The translations under genes were made by a program, and so were the position numbers. A DNA stretch of 32,057 nucleotides from Prochlorococcus sp. AG-363-P15 (GTDB taxonomy: Bacteria; Cyanobacteriota; Cyanobacteriia; PCC-6307; Cyanobiaceae), in the NCBI GenBank assembly GCA_003278175.1, contig QCGF01000012.1:1-32057 (forward strand). The letters are read 5' to 3'. Within the stretch, counting starts at the first letter, position 1; each line of letters begins with the position of its first letter. This document shows, in pieces, positions 18,815 to 26,700 of this stretch. Below the pieces are notes generated by a model. That model was given only the letters and a program-made list of their open reading frames with translations. It did not search any database and was not told where the DNA came from.

Positions 18815-20875
18815 ATGGCCAGTACTAATTCATCCTCAATTACTGAGGGAGCAAAAGATATTGGCGATGCCCCCTCCCCCCAGCAAACTCCATGGTGGAA
18901 GCGCATAAATCTTTGGTGGGCTGGATTTAGCTTACGAACCAAGTTATTAGGCATCACGACATTGGTCGTAAGCCTCATGATGACTGGCATAACTTTCTTC
19001 ACTTTGAACGGCATTCAACGTGACGCAGGGATGAATGACACGAGATATGCCCGTGACTTAGGCCTACTTCTCTCAGGAAATGTTACAGAGCTAGTTGCCA
19101 ACGGACAGAATAGGGAGGTAGCCAACGTATCCGAAAAATTCTGGCGTTCAAGCAGAAATTTAAGATACATATTCTTTACTGATCCCCAAGGTGTAATTCA
19201 ATTAGGGATTCCAGTTAGTGCAACCCCCAGTCAAGTTGATACTGAACTACTTTTAACCCGAAAACTCCAACTCCCACTAGAGCTAAAACAAAAGCCTCAG
19301 TTTCCTTTAGTTAGGCAACATTTGACTCCCCAAGGTCAAGTCACAGATGTATTTGTCCCAATGCTATGGAAAGGCAACTATCTAGGCGTTCTTGCATTAG
19401 GCGTAACGCCAAATAAAAAAGCTTTAGCCAATGCAGCACTAACCAAAGAAGTAACAGTGGCTGTATTCATTTCAATCTGGGTGCTTGTAATTCTTGGTGC
19501 AGTATTTAATGCATTAACTATTACTCGACCAGTCAAAGAACTTGTTAGAGGCGTACGAGAAATTGCTACTGGAAATTTCAAATCAAGAATCTCAATCCCT
19601 ATGAGTGGTGAATTAGGAGAATTACTTAATGGATTTAATGCGATGGCATCTCAACTTGAAGATTATGACAACGCAAATATTGAAGAGTTAAGAGCTGCAC
19701 AAGTTAAACAGCAGTCACTTATAGCAACAATGGCTGATGGAGCAATCCTAATGGATCCTCAAGGCAGAATAGTTTTAGCGAATCCCACCGCAAGAAGATT
19801 GTTCCGCTGGGAAGGGAGAAACCTTGAAGGCCAAGAATTATTAAATGAGTTACCTGAGATTCTAGGCAATGAATTACATACTCCTATTACTTCATTATTG
19901 ACAAACTCAACTGAAAGCAATGACATTCGTTGCAGTCTTGGCGAACCAGACAGGACACTACGAATATTCTTACAATCTGTCCGAGACTCAACAGGAGAGA
20001 CTCTAAAAGGAGTGGCCATTACAGTTCAAGATCTCACAAGAGAGGTTGAGCTAAATGCTGCCCAAAGCCGCTTTATCAGCAACGTATCTCATGAGTTAAG
20101 GACACCTCTTTTCAATATCAAAAGCTATGTAGAAACTGTTCATGACCTTGGAGATCAACTAAGCGATGAAGAAAAGCAGGAGTTCCTTGGAGTTGCAAAT
20201 GAAGAGACAGATAGGCTTGCTCGGTTAGTCAATGATGTCTTAGATCTTTCAAAACTTGAGTCAGGCAGAAGCATCCAATTTGAATCTATAGATCTACGCC
20301 CAGCGATGGAACAAACACTTCGCACCTACAAATTAAATGCCAAAGATAAGCAAGTTCAACTTGATATAGATATGGACAAAGCCCTTCCTAAGGTACTTGG
20401 GAATTGGGATCTCCTTTTGCAAGTTTTAGATAATTTGGTTGGCAATGCTCTTAAATTTAGCCGTACTGGAGGGAAGCTAAAGCTCAGCGCCTATATGTGG
20501 CCCGATATTTGTACAGCCAAGCCTATGGAAATTAATAGTTCCGGACCCCATTGTGCTCTTGTCTCGCCACTCCCAAGACTAAGAGTCGAAGTTGCTGATA
20601 CAGGACTAGGCATATCCGTTCAAGATCAACAAAGAATTTTTGAACGCTTCTACCGAGTAGAGAATGCTGTTCATACTGAAACAGGAACAGGCCTTGGCTT
20701 ATCTATCGTAAGAGGAATTATTGAAAAACATGGAGGGAATATTCGAATGGCAAGCGAACTTGAGGTTGGAACAACTTTCTGGTTTGATTTACCCCTGGAA
20801 CAAGCAGATGCAGATGAGTTGATGCTACTTTCCGAAAGGAAAAGTCGACTAGAAACAATGAGCGAATTAAGTTGA
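18815..20875 (+). CDS. nblS: NblS/DspA (Hik33)-type sensor histidine kinase
   Basis: A 686-aa membrane sensor kinase. Order: a cytoplasmic N-terminus; TM1 at about 44-64; an extracytoplasmic sensor domain; TM2 at about 212-234; HAMP at about 235-287 (ITRPVKELVRGVREIATGNF); a PAS domain at about 300-405; HisKA with His426 in SNVSHELRTPL; and HATPase with VLDNLVGNALKFS (N-box), VADTGLGIS (G1) and GTGLGLSI (G2). This is the architecture of the near-universal cyanobacterial kinase NblS/DspA, which senses high light and stress and works with an RpaB-type regulator. It is 27 bases after purD and converges on kaiC with 21 bases between the stops. Confidence 0.88.
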   Translation: MASTNSSSITEGAKDIGDAPSPQQTPWWKRINLWWAGFSLRTKLLGITTLVVSLMMTGITFFTLNGIQRDAGMNDTRYARDLGLLLSGNVTELVANGQNREVANVSEKFWRSSRNLRYIFFTDPQGVIQLGIPVSATPSQVDTELLLTRKLQLPLELKQKPQFPLVRQHLTPQGQVTDVFVPMLWKGNYLGVLALGVTPNKKALANAALTKEVTVAVFISIWVLVILGAVFNALTITRPVKELVRGVREIATGNFKSRISIPMSGELGELLNGFNAMASQLEDYDNANIEELRAAQVKQQSLIATMADGAILMDPQGRIVLANPTARRLFRWEGRNLEGQELLNELPEILGNELHTPITSLLTNSTESNDIRCSLGEPDRTLRIFLQSVRDSTGETLKGVAITVQDLTREVELNAAQSRFISNVSHELRTPLFNIKSYVETVHDLGDQLSDEEKQEFLGVANEETDRLARLVNDVLDLSKLESGRSIQFESIDLRPAMEQTLRTYKLNAKDKQVQLDIDMDKALPKVLGNWDLLLQVLDNLVGNALKFSRTGGKLKLSAYMWPDICTAKPMEINSSGPHCALVSPLPRLRVEVADTGLGISVQDQQRIFERFYRVENAVHTETGTGLGLSIVRGIIEKHGGNIRMASELEVGTTFWFDLPLEQADADELMLLSERKSRLETMSELS

Positions 20876-20896
20876 AAATAGTGTAATCAAAAACTT

Positions 20897-22417
20897 TTAC
20901 TCAATTGCTTTAAATACACCTGGCAATCTATCTTCTGAAACACGGTGTGGAGCGCCGCTAAAAATTTGTTCAAAGTTTGTAAATGAATCTTTGATCTGTG
21001 GACCTTCGCCAGTAATTATAAATTCCCGAATTCTCTTATCATGCCATGAACCTCGCATTTTAAAGACATTAATTGCTCTGGCCATTTCACCTCTTATCTC
21101 AACATATTGAAGCAACATAATGGTATCAGTTATTGTTGATATATGAGAGTCAGTAATAGAGTGACTTCCCATAAATTCTTCTGCAGTATTGGTAAAGAAG
21201 CCAGCTATCTCCTCCTGCTTAGCATAACCAGTAACACCAATAACAAACTGTCTAAATGCATTTAAACTAACCCCTCTTGCCAATGCAGATAATGAGTCTA
21301 TTGCCATTCTAGAAGGCTTAAATTGAGAGATCTCCTGTTTGATTATCTGCAAATGATCTTCTAAGCCAGTCGATTCGGGGTATGCACAAATAATCTTCAA
21401 AAGTCCATCGCTTTCCATTCTTTCAAAGTCAATTCCCCAACTTGTAGCATTGCGAAGCAATTGAGCTCGAGATTCTTCATAAGCAAAAAGTATTGCCCTC
21501 TCTTTATTGTTATATGCATCCTCAATAAATTTAGAAACAAGCATGGTTTTTCCTGTACCTGTTGCTCCAGTTGCAAGAATGATTGAATCCTGAAAAAAGC
21601 CTCCTCCACACATTTCATCTAGATCTTTTACGCCTGAACTAATACGGGTATTTGAAGACCTCTGAGTTAACCTCATAGCACCAAGCGCGAAAACAGTTAT
21701 CCCTTGATTTCCCATTGTGAAAGGAAACTCACCTTTCATATGAGTTGTCCCACGCAACTTTAGAATCTCAACTGTTCTTCGTCTTCTCTCAGATTCAAGA
21801 ACATTTCGCAGAATAACTACATTGTCAGAAACAAACTCTTCAACTCCGTAACGAGCAATAGGTCCATATTCATCTATTCTTTCAGTAGTCATAACAGTTG
21901 TAACTTCAATTTGTTTTAGTCGCGAAATTAATCTGAATATTTCACGCCTTACAACATAAATAGCATCATATTGCTGGAAAACTGCAGTCATAGAATCGAT
22001 GGCCACTCTTTTGGCTTTATATTTTCTAATTGCATAACTAATTCGCTCAATCAAGCCAGACAAATCAAAACTTCCCGCCACATCCTGACCATCAGGGTCT
22101 GGAGATGCATCAAGGATAAAAAGCTTATCTTGATCAATCAGATCCTGAAGATTCCAGCCAAAACTTGCTGCATTTCTAATAATGTCTGAAGGTGACTCTT
22201 CAAAAGTTACAAATATGCCTGGTTCATCAAAATGACATATTCCATGGTGCAAGTACTGCAAAGAAAAGACTGTCTTACCCGTGCCCGAAGTACCACTAAC
22301 CAAGGTACTTCGGGCAGTTGGCAACCCTCCTTGACATACATCATCAAAACCCTCAATCCCTGTTGGGAGTTTCTGAACATGATTTGTAGGAGACGGGGCA
22401 GCGCTTGAAAACGACAT
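20897..22417 (-). CDS. kaiC: Circadian clock ATPase/kinase KaiC
   Basis: A duplicated RecA-like protein of 506 aa from the ATG at 22417 (a GTG at 22423 would add two residues). CI has Walker A GTSGTGKT at 42-49 and the catalytic pair in VTFEESPSD. CII has GATGTGKT and FAYEESRAQ. The autophosphorylation segment TDSHISTITDT is intact; Ser427 and Thr428 correspond to S431/T432 of Synechococcus elongatus by constant offset. The C-terminal tail after DSFTNFEQIFSG is about 9 residues shorter than I recall for S. elongatus, in the region that binds KaiA. kaiB lies 114 bases upstream. No kaiA is found in the window. Confidence 0.97.
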   Translation of the reverse strand: MSFSSAAPSPTNHVQKLPTGIEGFDDVCQGGLPTARSTLVSGTSGTGKTVFSLQYLHHGICHFDEPGIFVTFEESPSDIIRNAASFGWNLQDLIDQDKLFILDASPDPDGQDVAGSFDLSGLIERISYAIRKYKAKRVAIDSMTAVFQQYDAIYVVRREIFRLISRLKQIEVTTVMTTERIDEYGPIARYGVEEFVSDNVVILRNVLESERRRRTVEILKLRGTTHMKGEFPFTMGNQGITVFALGAMRLTQRSSNTRISSGVKDLDEMCGGGFFQDSIILATGATGTGKTMLVSKFIEDAYNNKERAILFAYEESRAQLLRNATSWGIDFERMESDGLLKIICAYPESTGLEDHLQIIKQEISQFKPSRMAIDSLSALARGVSLNAFRQFVIGVTGYAKQEEIAGFFTNTAEEFMGSHSITDSHISTITDTIMLLQYVEIRGEMARAINVFKMRGSWHDKRIREFIITGEGPQIKDSFTNFEQIFSGAPHRVSEDRLPGVFKAIE

Positions 22418-22531
22418 ATTCACTATCTAATAGTGAAACAGTAGAGACAAATGAGCGCTTGGCCATCAGCTTCACAGCCTGACTTAAGAATCTCCCTTTC
22501 TAATGTCCTCAAATCAGAACCAAGCCAAGAT

Positions 22532-22843
22532 TCAAGAAGAGAATTCACTGTCAGACAATTCGTCATATAACAAGTCAAGTCCTATCAAAACTCTTTCCCG
22601 ATCTGATAAATCACCAATAATCCGACGAACTGGAGGAGGTAGAATTTTAGCCAACGTTGGCGTAGCAAGAATTTTATCCTCCTCAGCAAGCTGAGGATTC
22701 TTAAGAACATCAATAACCTTCAAGGCATAAACCCCTCGAAACTCCTTCTCCAAAATTTCACGCAATGTTTTCAGTGCTCGCATTGAGTTTGGAGTGTTTC
22801 CAGCAACATAAAGCTTAAGTATGTAGGTTTTTCTTGGACTCAT
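22532..22843 (-). CDS. kaiB: Circadian clock protein KaiB
   Basis: A 103-aa thioredoxin-like clock protein that binds the KaiC CI ring. From the chosen start it reads [19 protein letters not shown] and continues through [19 protein letters not shown] and [20 protein letters not shown], nearly identical to S. elongatus KaiB. The open frame extends 8 codons further upstream, but an AGGAG 7 bases before ATG 22843 and the family's usual N-terminus fix the shorter start. It is upstream of kaiC on the same strand and divergent from rplU. Confidence 0.97.
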   Translation of the reverse strand: MSPRKTYILKLYVAGNTPNSMRALKTLREILEKEFRGVYALKVIDVLKNPQLAEEDKILATPTLAKILPPPVRRIIGDLSDRERVLIGLDLLYDELSDSEFSS

Positions 22844-22850
22844 GACGTAA

Positions 22851-22855
22851 CTCCT
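22851..22855 (-). promoter_or_regulatory. Shine-Dalgarno fixing the kaiB start
   Basis: AGGAG on the minus strand with a 7-base spacer to ATG 22843. It supports the 103-aa KaiB rather than the longer open frame. Confidence 0.7.
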
Positions 22856-22869
22856 AGACACCTGCAATA

Positions 22870-22971
22870 TCAGATGGTTATTCTCTCAGTCTTGACTAAT
22901 GGGGGGGCAAAACCTGAAGATGTTTGATTGTCTTCCGATTGCTGCTTAGGCCTAATGCGGTCAAAAGACAT
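22870..22971 (-). other. 33-codon ORF upstream of kaiB, where kaiA would be
   Basis: An ATG-started ORF of 33 codons, opening SFDRIRPKQQSEDNQ and ending VKTERITI, stops 26 bases before the kaiB ATG on the same strand. The N-terminal two thirds are polar and low-complexity, and a run of seven C crosses it. It may be a leader ORF, a remnant, or chance. No similarity to KaiA is visible by eye. Confidence 0.25.
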
Positions 22972-23031
22972 TATTGAGCCCTCAAAAGCTCGATAATTCT
23001 AAGCCGAGCCTATCTGCGTCTATAGAAATCC

Positions 23032-23424
23032 ATGGCTAAAAAAACAACACCTTCAAAAGCCGACTCTCAATCAGACACATATGCAATTGTGGAAGCTTCT
23101 GGGAGTCAGTTCTGGGTGCAAACCAATCGTTACTATGACTTCAACCGTCTAAAAGCAGATATTGATGAGATAGTAACCCTAGATAATGTTCTACTAATAA
23201 ATGAAGGCAAAGGGGCCAAACTAGGTAAGCCTTATATCAAAGGTGCAAGTGTTGAGCTCAAAGTCCTTGAACATCGCAGAGGACCTAAAATTCTTGTTTA
23301 TAAGATGCGGCCTAAGAAAAAGACGCGGCGGAAGAATGGCCATCGTCAAGAACTGACTCGCGTCATGGTTCAATCCATCTCAACAGGAACGAAATCCAGC
23401 AAAACCAAACAATCTGAAGATTAA
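23032..23424 (+). CDS. rplU: 50S ribosomal protein L21
   Basis: A 130-aa large-subunit protein. The core strands [40 protein letters not shown] and the basic RNA-binding loop [19 protein letters not shown] are those of L21. A lysine/threonine-rich N-terminal extension of about 15 residues and a short polar C-terminal tail make it longer than the E. coli 103 aa, as is common in cyanobacteria. It is divergent from kaiB and 38 bases before rpmA. Confidence 0.96.
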   Translation: MAKKTTPSKADSQSDTYAIVEASGSQFWVQTNRYYDFNRLKADIDEIVTLDNVLLINEGKGAKLGKPYIKGASVELKVLEHRRGPKILVYKMRPKKKTRRKNGHRQELTRVMVQSISTGTKSSKTKQSED

Positions 23425-23462
23425 CTTCAACAACCAACCAACAACTACCTTCACTAAAATCA

Positions 23463-23729
23463 ATGGCACATAAAAAAGGAACAGGCTCCACTCGCAACGG
23501 CAGAGACTCAAATTCAAAACGTTTAGGTGTCAAAGCCTATGGAGGTGAAACCGTTACAGCTGGGTCAATCCTTATAAGACAGCGGGGTACATCTGTTCTT
23601 CCAGGTGTGAATGTAGGCAGAGGCAAGGATGACACTTTATTTGCTCTAACTGATGGTGTTGTGAACTTCGAAAGTATTCGTCGAGGTCTTCGCAATCGAA
23701 AACGGATTAATATTGCTCAAGAAGCTTAA
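23463..23729 (+). CDS. rpmA: 50S ribosomal protein L27
   Basis: An 88-aa ribosomal protein with the canonical start [20 protein letters not shown], whose N-terminal tail reaches the peptidyl-transferase centre, then [10 protein letters not shown] and [11 protein letters not shown]. There is no Firmicutes-type cleaved extension before it. The rplU-rpmA order is the standard bacterial one. No clear terminator follows; a loose 7-bp match (AGAATCC/GGATTCT) with a long loop spans the 71-base gap to the convergent gene. Confidence 0.96.
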   Translation: MAHKKGTGSTRNGRDSNSKRLGVKAYGGETVTAGSILIRQRGTSVLPGVNVGRGKDDTLFALTDGVVNFESIRRGLRNRKRINIAQEA

Positions 23730-23800
23730 AAAGACAACAAAGAATCCAGAGGAAGTTTCTTGACCTTAAGTTTTCTTGGTTTGGGATTCTCTAATCTCAA

Positions 23801-24541
23801 TCAAATAGGTCTATAAGTCCTTGCTGTAATAAGGAAAGGATGAAATACCTCTAAAAATAGATCCTGCAAGGTAAGGAAAAACTTTTCGATCATATCCGGA
23901 TCATCAAAATGAAATGGGTACTCACCATCTTTTCCCTTGTAGAAATACCAGTTCATTAATGCAATTGCCTTAGCTGACAAACGTTTATGAAAATCAACCA
24001 ACTGCTTAGAAGGGGTGGAAATATGTTCAAGGACATCTAAACAAACAAGTGTGTCAAACATCACATCACCTGTACCTTCTAAATCCCTATGCACAGAAAC
24101 CATGTCACCCAAGCCAAGAGCTACCGCTCGCTGCATTACAAAGCTCCTGTTTTGAGGATTCAAATCCACAAACCAAACATGGTCGACGTCTGGGAGAGCA
24201 GCGGCAGCTAGGGCATGTGTCCCAATACCTCCTCCAAAATCAAGGACTTGTCCTCTAGCAAATTGTTGTTGAAGCCGAAGAGTATCTGCAATGTAAGAGG
24301 CACTATTCAAATGCCACGCCGCCAGGTCAAACAGATGCTTCGTGCCAACCTTAGCTTCATAAAAATTTCTAGCATCCTCAGATTTAAAGGACCCTGGATG
24401 AAGCGACGCCAACTCATCTGAACCAAGAGACAATTGAGAATCAACTTCCTCACTTGATAATTCAAGGAATCTCTCTAAGTGAGATTTAATTTGAAAGCCT
24501 GTTCGAAGAAACTCAGAAACATCAAGATTTTTACATTGCAT
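23801..24541 (-). CDS. Class I SAM-dependent methyltransferase
   Basis: A 246-aa soluble protein. The SAM-binding motif I is VLDFGGGIGTHALAAA at about residue 98, motif II is the acidic VWFVDLNPQN, and a motif IV-like segment reads DTLVCLDVLEHI. About 95 helical residues precede the fold, and a C-terminal segment rich in Phe and His (YPFHFDDPDMIEKFF) follows. The substrate is unknown; the layout is that of a small-molecule or lipid-type methyltransferase rather than an rRNA one, but that is weak inference. It is convergent with rpmA and divergent from truB, so it is monocistronic. Confidence 0.8.
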   Translation of the reverse strand: MQCKNLDVSEFLRTGFQIKSHLERFLELSSEEVDSQLSLGSDELASLHPGSFKSEDARNFYEAKVGTKHLFDLAAWHLNSASYIADTLRLQQQFARGQVLDFGGGIGTHALAAAALPDVDHVWFVDLNPQNRSFVMQRAVALGLGDMVSVHRDLEGTGDVMFDTLVCLDVLEHISTPSKQLVDFHKRLSAKAIALMNWYFYKGKDGEYPFHFDDPDMIEKFFLTLQDLFLEVFHPFLITARTYRPI

Positions 24542-24643
24542 TGTCGAATGAGAAAATGGGAAGTTTCAGCAATATCAACCTATAGCTTCAAGTTTAGAGA
24601 AACACTACATTCGACATGAAAACCCTTATAGAAAAATTCGATC

Positions 24644-25579
24644 ATGAAGGGTCCATTTGGCTTCGTAGTCATAGACAAGCCTGAAGGACTCAGCTCACAT
24701 GATTGCGTCAACAGAATGCGAAAAGTTTTTGATATAAAGCGTGTTGGGCACGGGGGGACCCTAGATCCAGCCGTAACAGGCGTCTTACCTATAGCACTCG
24801 GCTCGGCGACAAGACTCCTTCCATATCTTCTGAATGACAAGGAATACAAAGGGGTCATCCAATTAGGGAAGCGCACCTCTTCAGATGATCTGCAAGGAGA
24901 AATAATCTCTACCAAACCATGGCCATTACTAACGCAAAAGTCCCTGGAAAAACAACTAGACCAATTCCGCGGGGCAATACAACAAATTCCTCCAAAGGTC
25001 TCCAGCGTTCATATCCAAGGAGAAAGAGCATACAAAAGGGTGCAAAGAGGTGAAACCTTTGACTTGCCCAAACGAACGGTCACAATCTATAGATTGCTTC
25101 TACTTAAGTGGGATCAAATAACTGGTCAGATCGAGATTAATGTGCATTGCTCATCAGGAACATACATTCGCTCACTAGCCAGAGATTTAGGCGATAATCT
25201 TGGTTGCGGAGCTTGCCTAGCGCAACTTCGTCGCACACAAGCTCTAGGTTTTGAAGAAAAGCAAGCTGTAATGCTGCCAAGCAAGAATGACAGCCTCATC
25301 GGAAAAATTCCAAGTATTATCCCTCCACTCCTTGCTCTGAATCATCTACCTCATTTCACGCTCTCTACAGAGGAAGAAGATCTGCACTGGCGTACAGGTC
25401 GTCAATTAATCGCATCAACCGACAGGCTGAAACCTCCCCCTGAAATCAATCTCTCCAAAGATCAACTATATAAATCAAATATCGTAGTTATTGACAATTC
25501 TGGTGAAGTAGTAGGCATAGCGACATGGGGTAGCACTTCAGTACTACAGCCCAAGGTAGTTTTCAACGCATTGGGATAA
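24644..25579 (+). CDS. truB: tRNA pseudouridine-55 synthase
   Basis: A 311-aa enzyme that makes pseudouridine 55 in the T-loop of tRNAs. The catalytic Asp is in HGGTLDPAVTGVLP at about residue 42. VVIDKPEGLSSHD, YKGVIQLGKRTSSDDLQGE, VSSVHIQGERAYKRVQRGE and CSSGTYIRSLARDLG follow as in other TruB proteins. A C-terminal domain of about 90 residues completes it. It is divergent from the methyltransferase gene, with about 100 bases between. Confidence 0.95.
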   Translation: MKGPFGFVVIDKPEGLSSHDCVNRMRKVFDIKRVGHGGTLDPAVTGVLPIALGSATRLLPYLLNDKEYKGVIQLGKRTSSDDLQGEIISTKPWPLLTQKSLEKQLDQFRGAIQQIPPKVSSVHIQGERAYKRVQRGETFDLPKRTVTIYRLLLLKWDQITGQIEINVHCSSGTYIRSLARDLGDNLGCGACLAQLRRTQALGFEEKQAVMLPSKNDSLIGKIPSIIPPLLALNHLPHFTLSTEEEDLHWRTGRQLIASTDRLKPPPEINLSKDQLYKSNIVVIDNSGEVVGIATWGSTSVLQPKVVFNALG

Positions 25580-25586
25580 TTAAAAG

Positions 25587-25724
25587 CTATTCAAATTCAG
25601 ACAACTTTTTCGTCTCCAAGCCCATGAGGGTTGAAGAAAACTCCGATGACTGGTCCAAACAAAGGAAATCATTCAAATTCTCAAAAGGCATTTCAACCCC
25701 ACCAATAGCAAGTGTAAGCCTCAA
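25587..25724 (-). CDS. Possible small protein between truB and nagB
   Basis: A minus-strand ORF of 45 codons from TTG 25724, or 34 from ATG 25691. It reads LTLAIGGVEMPFENLNDFL and then an acidic helical end with SEFSSTLMG. The alternating hydrophobic and acidic pattern looks like a real short protein. Its 5' end, if the TTG is used, lies inside the 22-bp inverted repeat. A 35-codon ORF on the other strand overlaps it and looks less protein-like. It is 78 bases downstream of nagB. Function unknown. Confidence 0.35.
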   Translation of the reverse strand: MRLTLAIGGVEMPFENLNDFLCLDQSSEFSSTLMGLETKKLSEFE

Positions 25725-25769
25725 GAATTAGAGACAATGCAATCAATATTGTCTCTAATTCTTGAGGCT
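25717..25769. repeat. Perfect 22-bp inverted repeat (long stem-loop)
   Basis: The arms 25717-25738 and 25748-25769 are exact reverse complements (first arm begins AGCCTCAAGAATTAG), with a 9-base loop. There is no T-run on either side in either direction, so it is not a textbook Rho-independent terminator. It lies between convergent truB and nagB and could end both transcripts, protect 3' ends, or be a small mobile-type palindrome. Confidence 0.85.
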
Positions 25770-25802
25770 AGAAGCTTCCCTCATCGAAGTAAATTGCAAA
25801 TA

Positions 25803-26639
25803 CTAACTGGACCAATTATTGCAAAGATCAATATTGGGCTGAACTTTACTCAAGGCAGAGTGATCAACCCATAAAAAAAGATTACTATGTTGTCTCAACC
25901 AACTTGCAGGCAAAAACTCTGAAGCCGGCTCATTCAATAAAGAGTGAAGGACACTGGACTTCGCCTTGCCAGTAACAATCAGATGCACCTCTTCAGCTAA
26001 CAGGATCTCTGACAGACCAAGCGTTATGGCATTAGTAGGCACTCTGCCGAGATCACCCGCGAAAGAAGAAGCATTCTGCTCACGTGTAGCCGAAGAAAGA
26101 TCGACTACCCTACAGGAGGCATCAGGGTGGCAAGGAGGCTCATTAAAGCCAACGTGACCATTCATTCCTAAACCAAGCAACTGAATGCTTAAGCCACCCA
26201 AGCTCTTAAGATGCTTTCTATACAGGTCAGCTTCTTCTATTGGATCTTTTGAACGCCCATCAGGAATCAATAGCTTGTCAGAGCCCAACCTCAGTGGGCT
26301 TCCTAGGTGACGATTCATATAAGCTGAAAAGCTATCTGCATCTCCTTTAGAAAGACCAACATATTCATCAAGGTTAAAACTAGACCACCCATCCAAAAGA
26401 GGCTCCAAGTTCTGCTTTGGCCAAGATCGAAGGCGTGCAACAAGAGCTTGGTAAATTGGCTCCATTGTCCTGCCAGTAGCCAAGCCGAGAGGTTTAGGAA
26501 AACTTTCTGAGAGTCTTTTGATTAAACGTTCTTCCAAAACATCCACTACCGCCTCAGCTAAATCAAATGAGCTTTTATACACCTTTATCTTGCAAGGGAA
26601 CTCTTGAGAAAGCTCCAAATTTGACCAGCCTAGGGACAA
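25803..26639 (-). CDS. nagB: Glucosamine-6-phosphate deaminase-like protein
   Basis: A 278-aa NagB-family sugar-phosphate isomerase/deaminase. GLATGRTMEPIYQAL is the phosphate loop, FNLDEYVGLSKGDADSFSAYM holds the ring-opening Asp, and LLGLGMNGHVGFNEP carries the catalytic His and Glu. The Asn before Gly-His matches the Bacillus-type enzymes. By family it converts glucosamine-6-phosphate to fructose-6-phosphate and ammonia. A 6-phosphogluconolactonase is less likely given NEP and LDEYVGL. The start is uncertain: TTG 26639 is used because no ATG is near. It is downstream of the SpoIID gene on the same strand. Confidence 0.85.
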   Translation of the reverse strand: MSLGWSNLELSQEFPCKIKVYKSSFDLAEAVVDVLEERLIKRLSESFPKPLGLATGRTMEPIYQALVARLRSWPKQNLEPLLDGWSSFNLDEYVGLSKGDADSFSAYMNRHLGSPLRLGSDKLLIPDGRSKDPIEEADLYRKHLKSLGGLSIQLLGLGMNGHVGFNEPPCHPDASCRVVDLSSATREQNASSFAGDLGRVPTNAITLGLSEILLAEEVHLIVTGKAKSSVLHSLLNEPASEFLPASWLRQHSNLFLWVDHSALSKVQPNIDLCNNWSS

Positions 26640-26700
26640 GTTTTCATTATGCAGCGACTTAAATCTAGGCGTATCTCAACCGTTTAATCCAAAAGAATGA

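Noticed and set aside
22415-22435. Short inverted repeat CACTA/TAGTG at the kaiC start
   Set aside because: Only 5 bp with a small loop; expected by chance in AT-rich DNA.
24580-24915. 111-aa minus-strand frame over the truB start
   Set aside because: It is a shadow of truB, whose conserved motifs occupy the same DNA.
25624-25731. 35-codon plus-strand ORF after truB, ending in the inverted repeat
   Set aside because: The low-complexity Lys/Ser composition is less protein-like than the overlapping minus-strand ORF.
26150-26190. Loss of the catalytic Asp before Gly-His in NagB (Asn instead)
   Set aside because: Bacillus-type NagB proteins also have Asn there, and the Asp of LDEYVGL and the His/Glu are intact, so this is normal subgroup variation.
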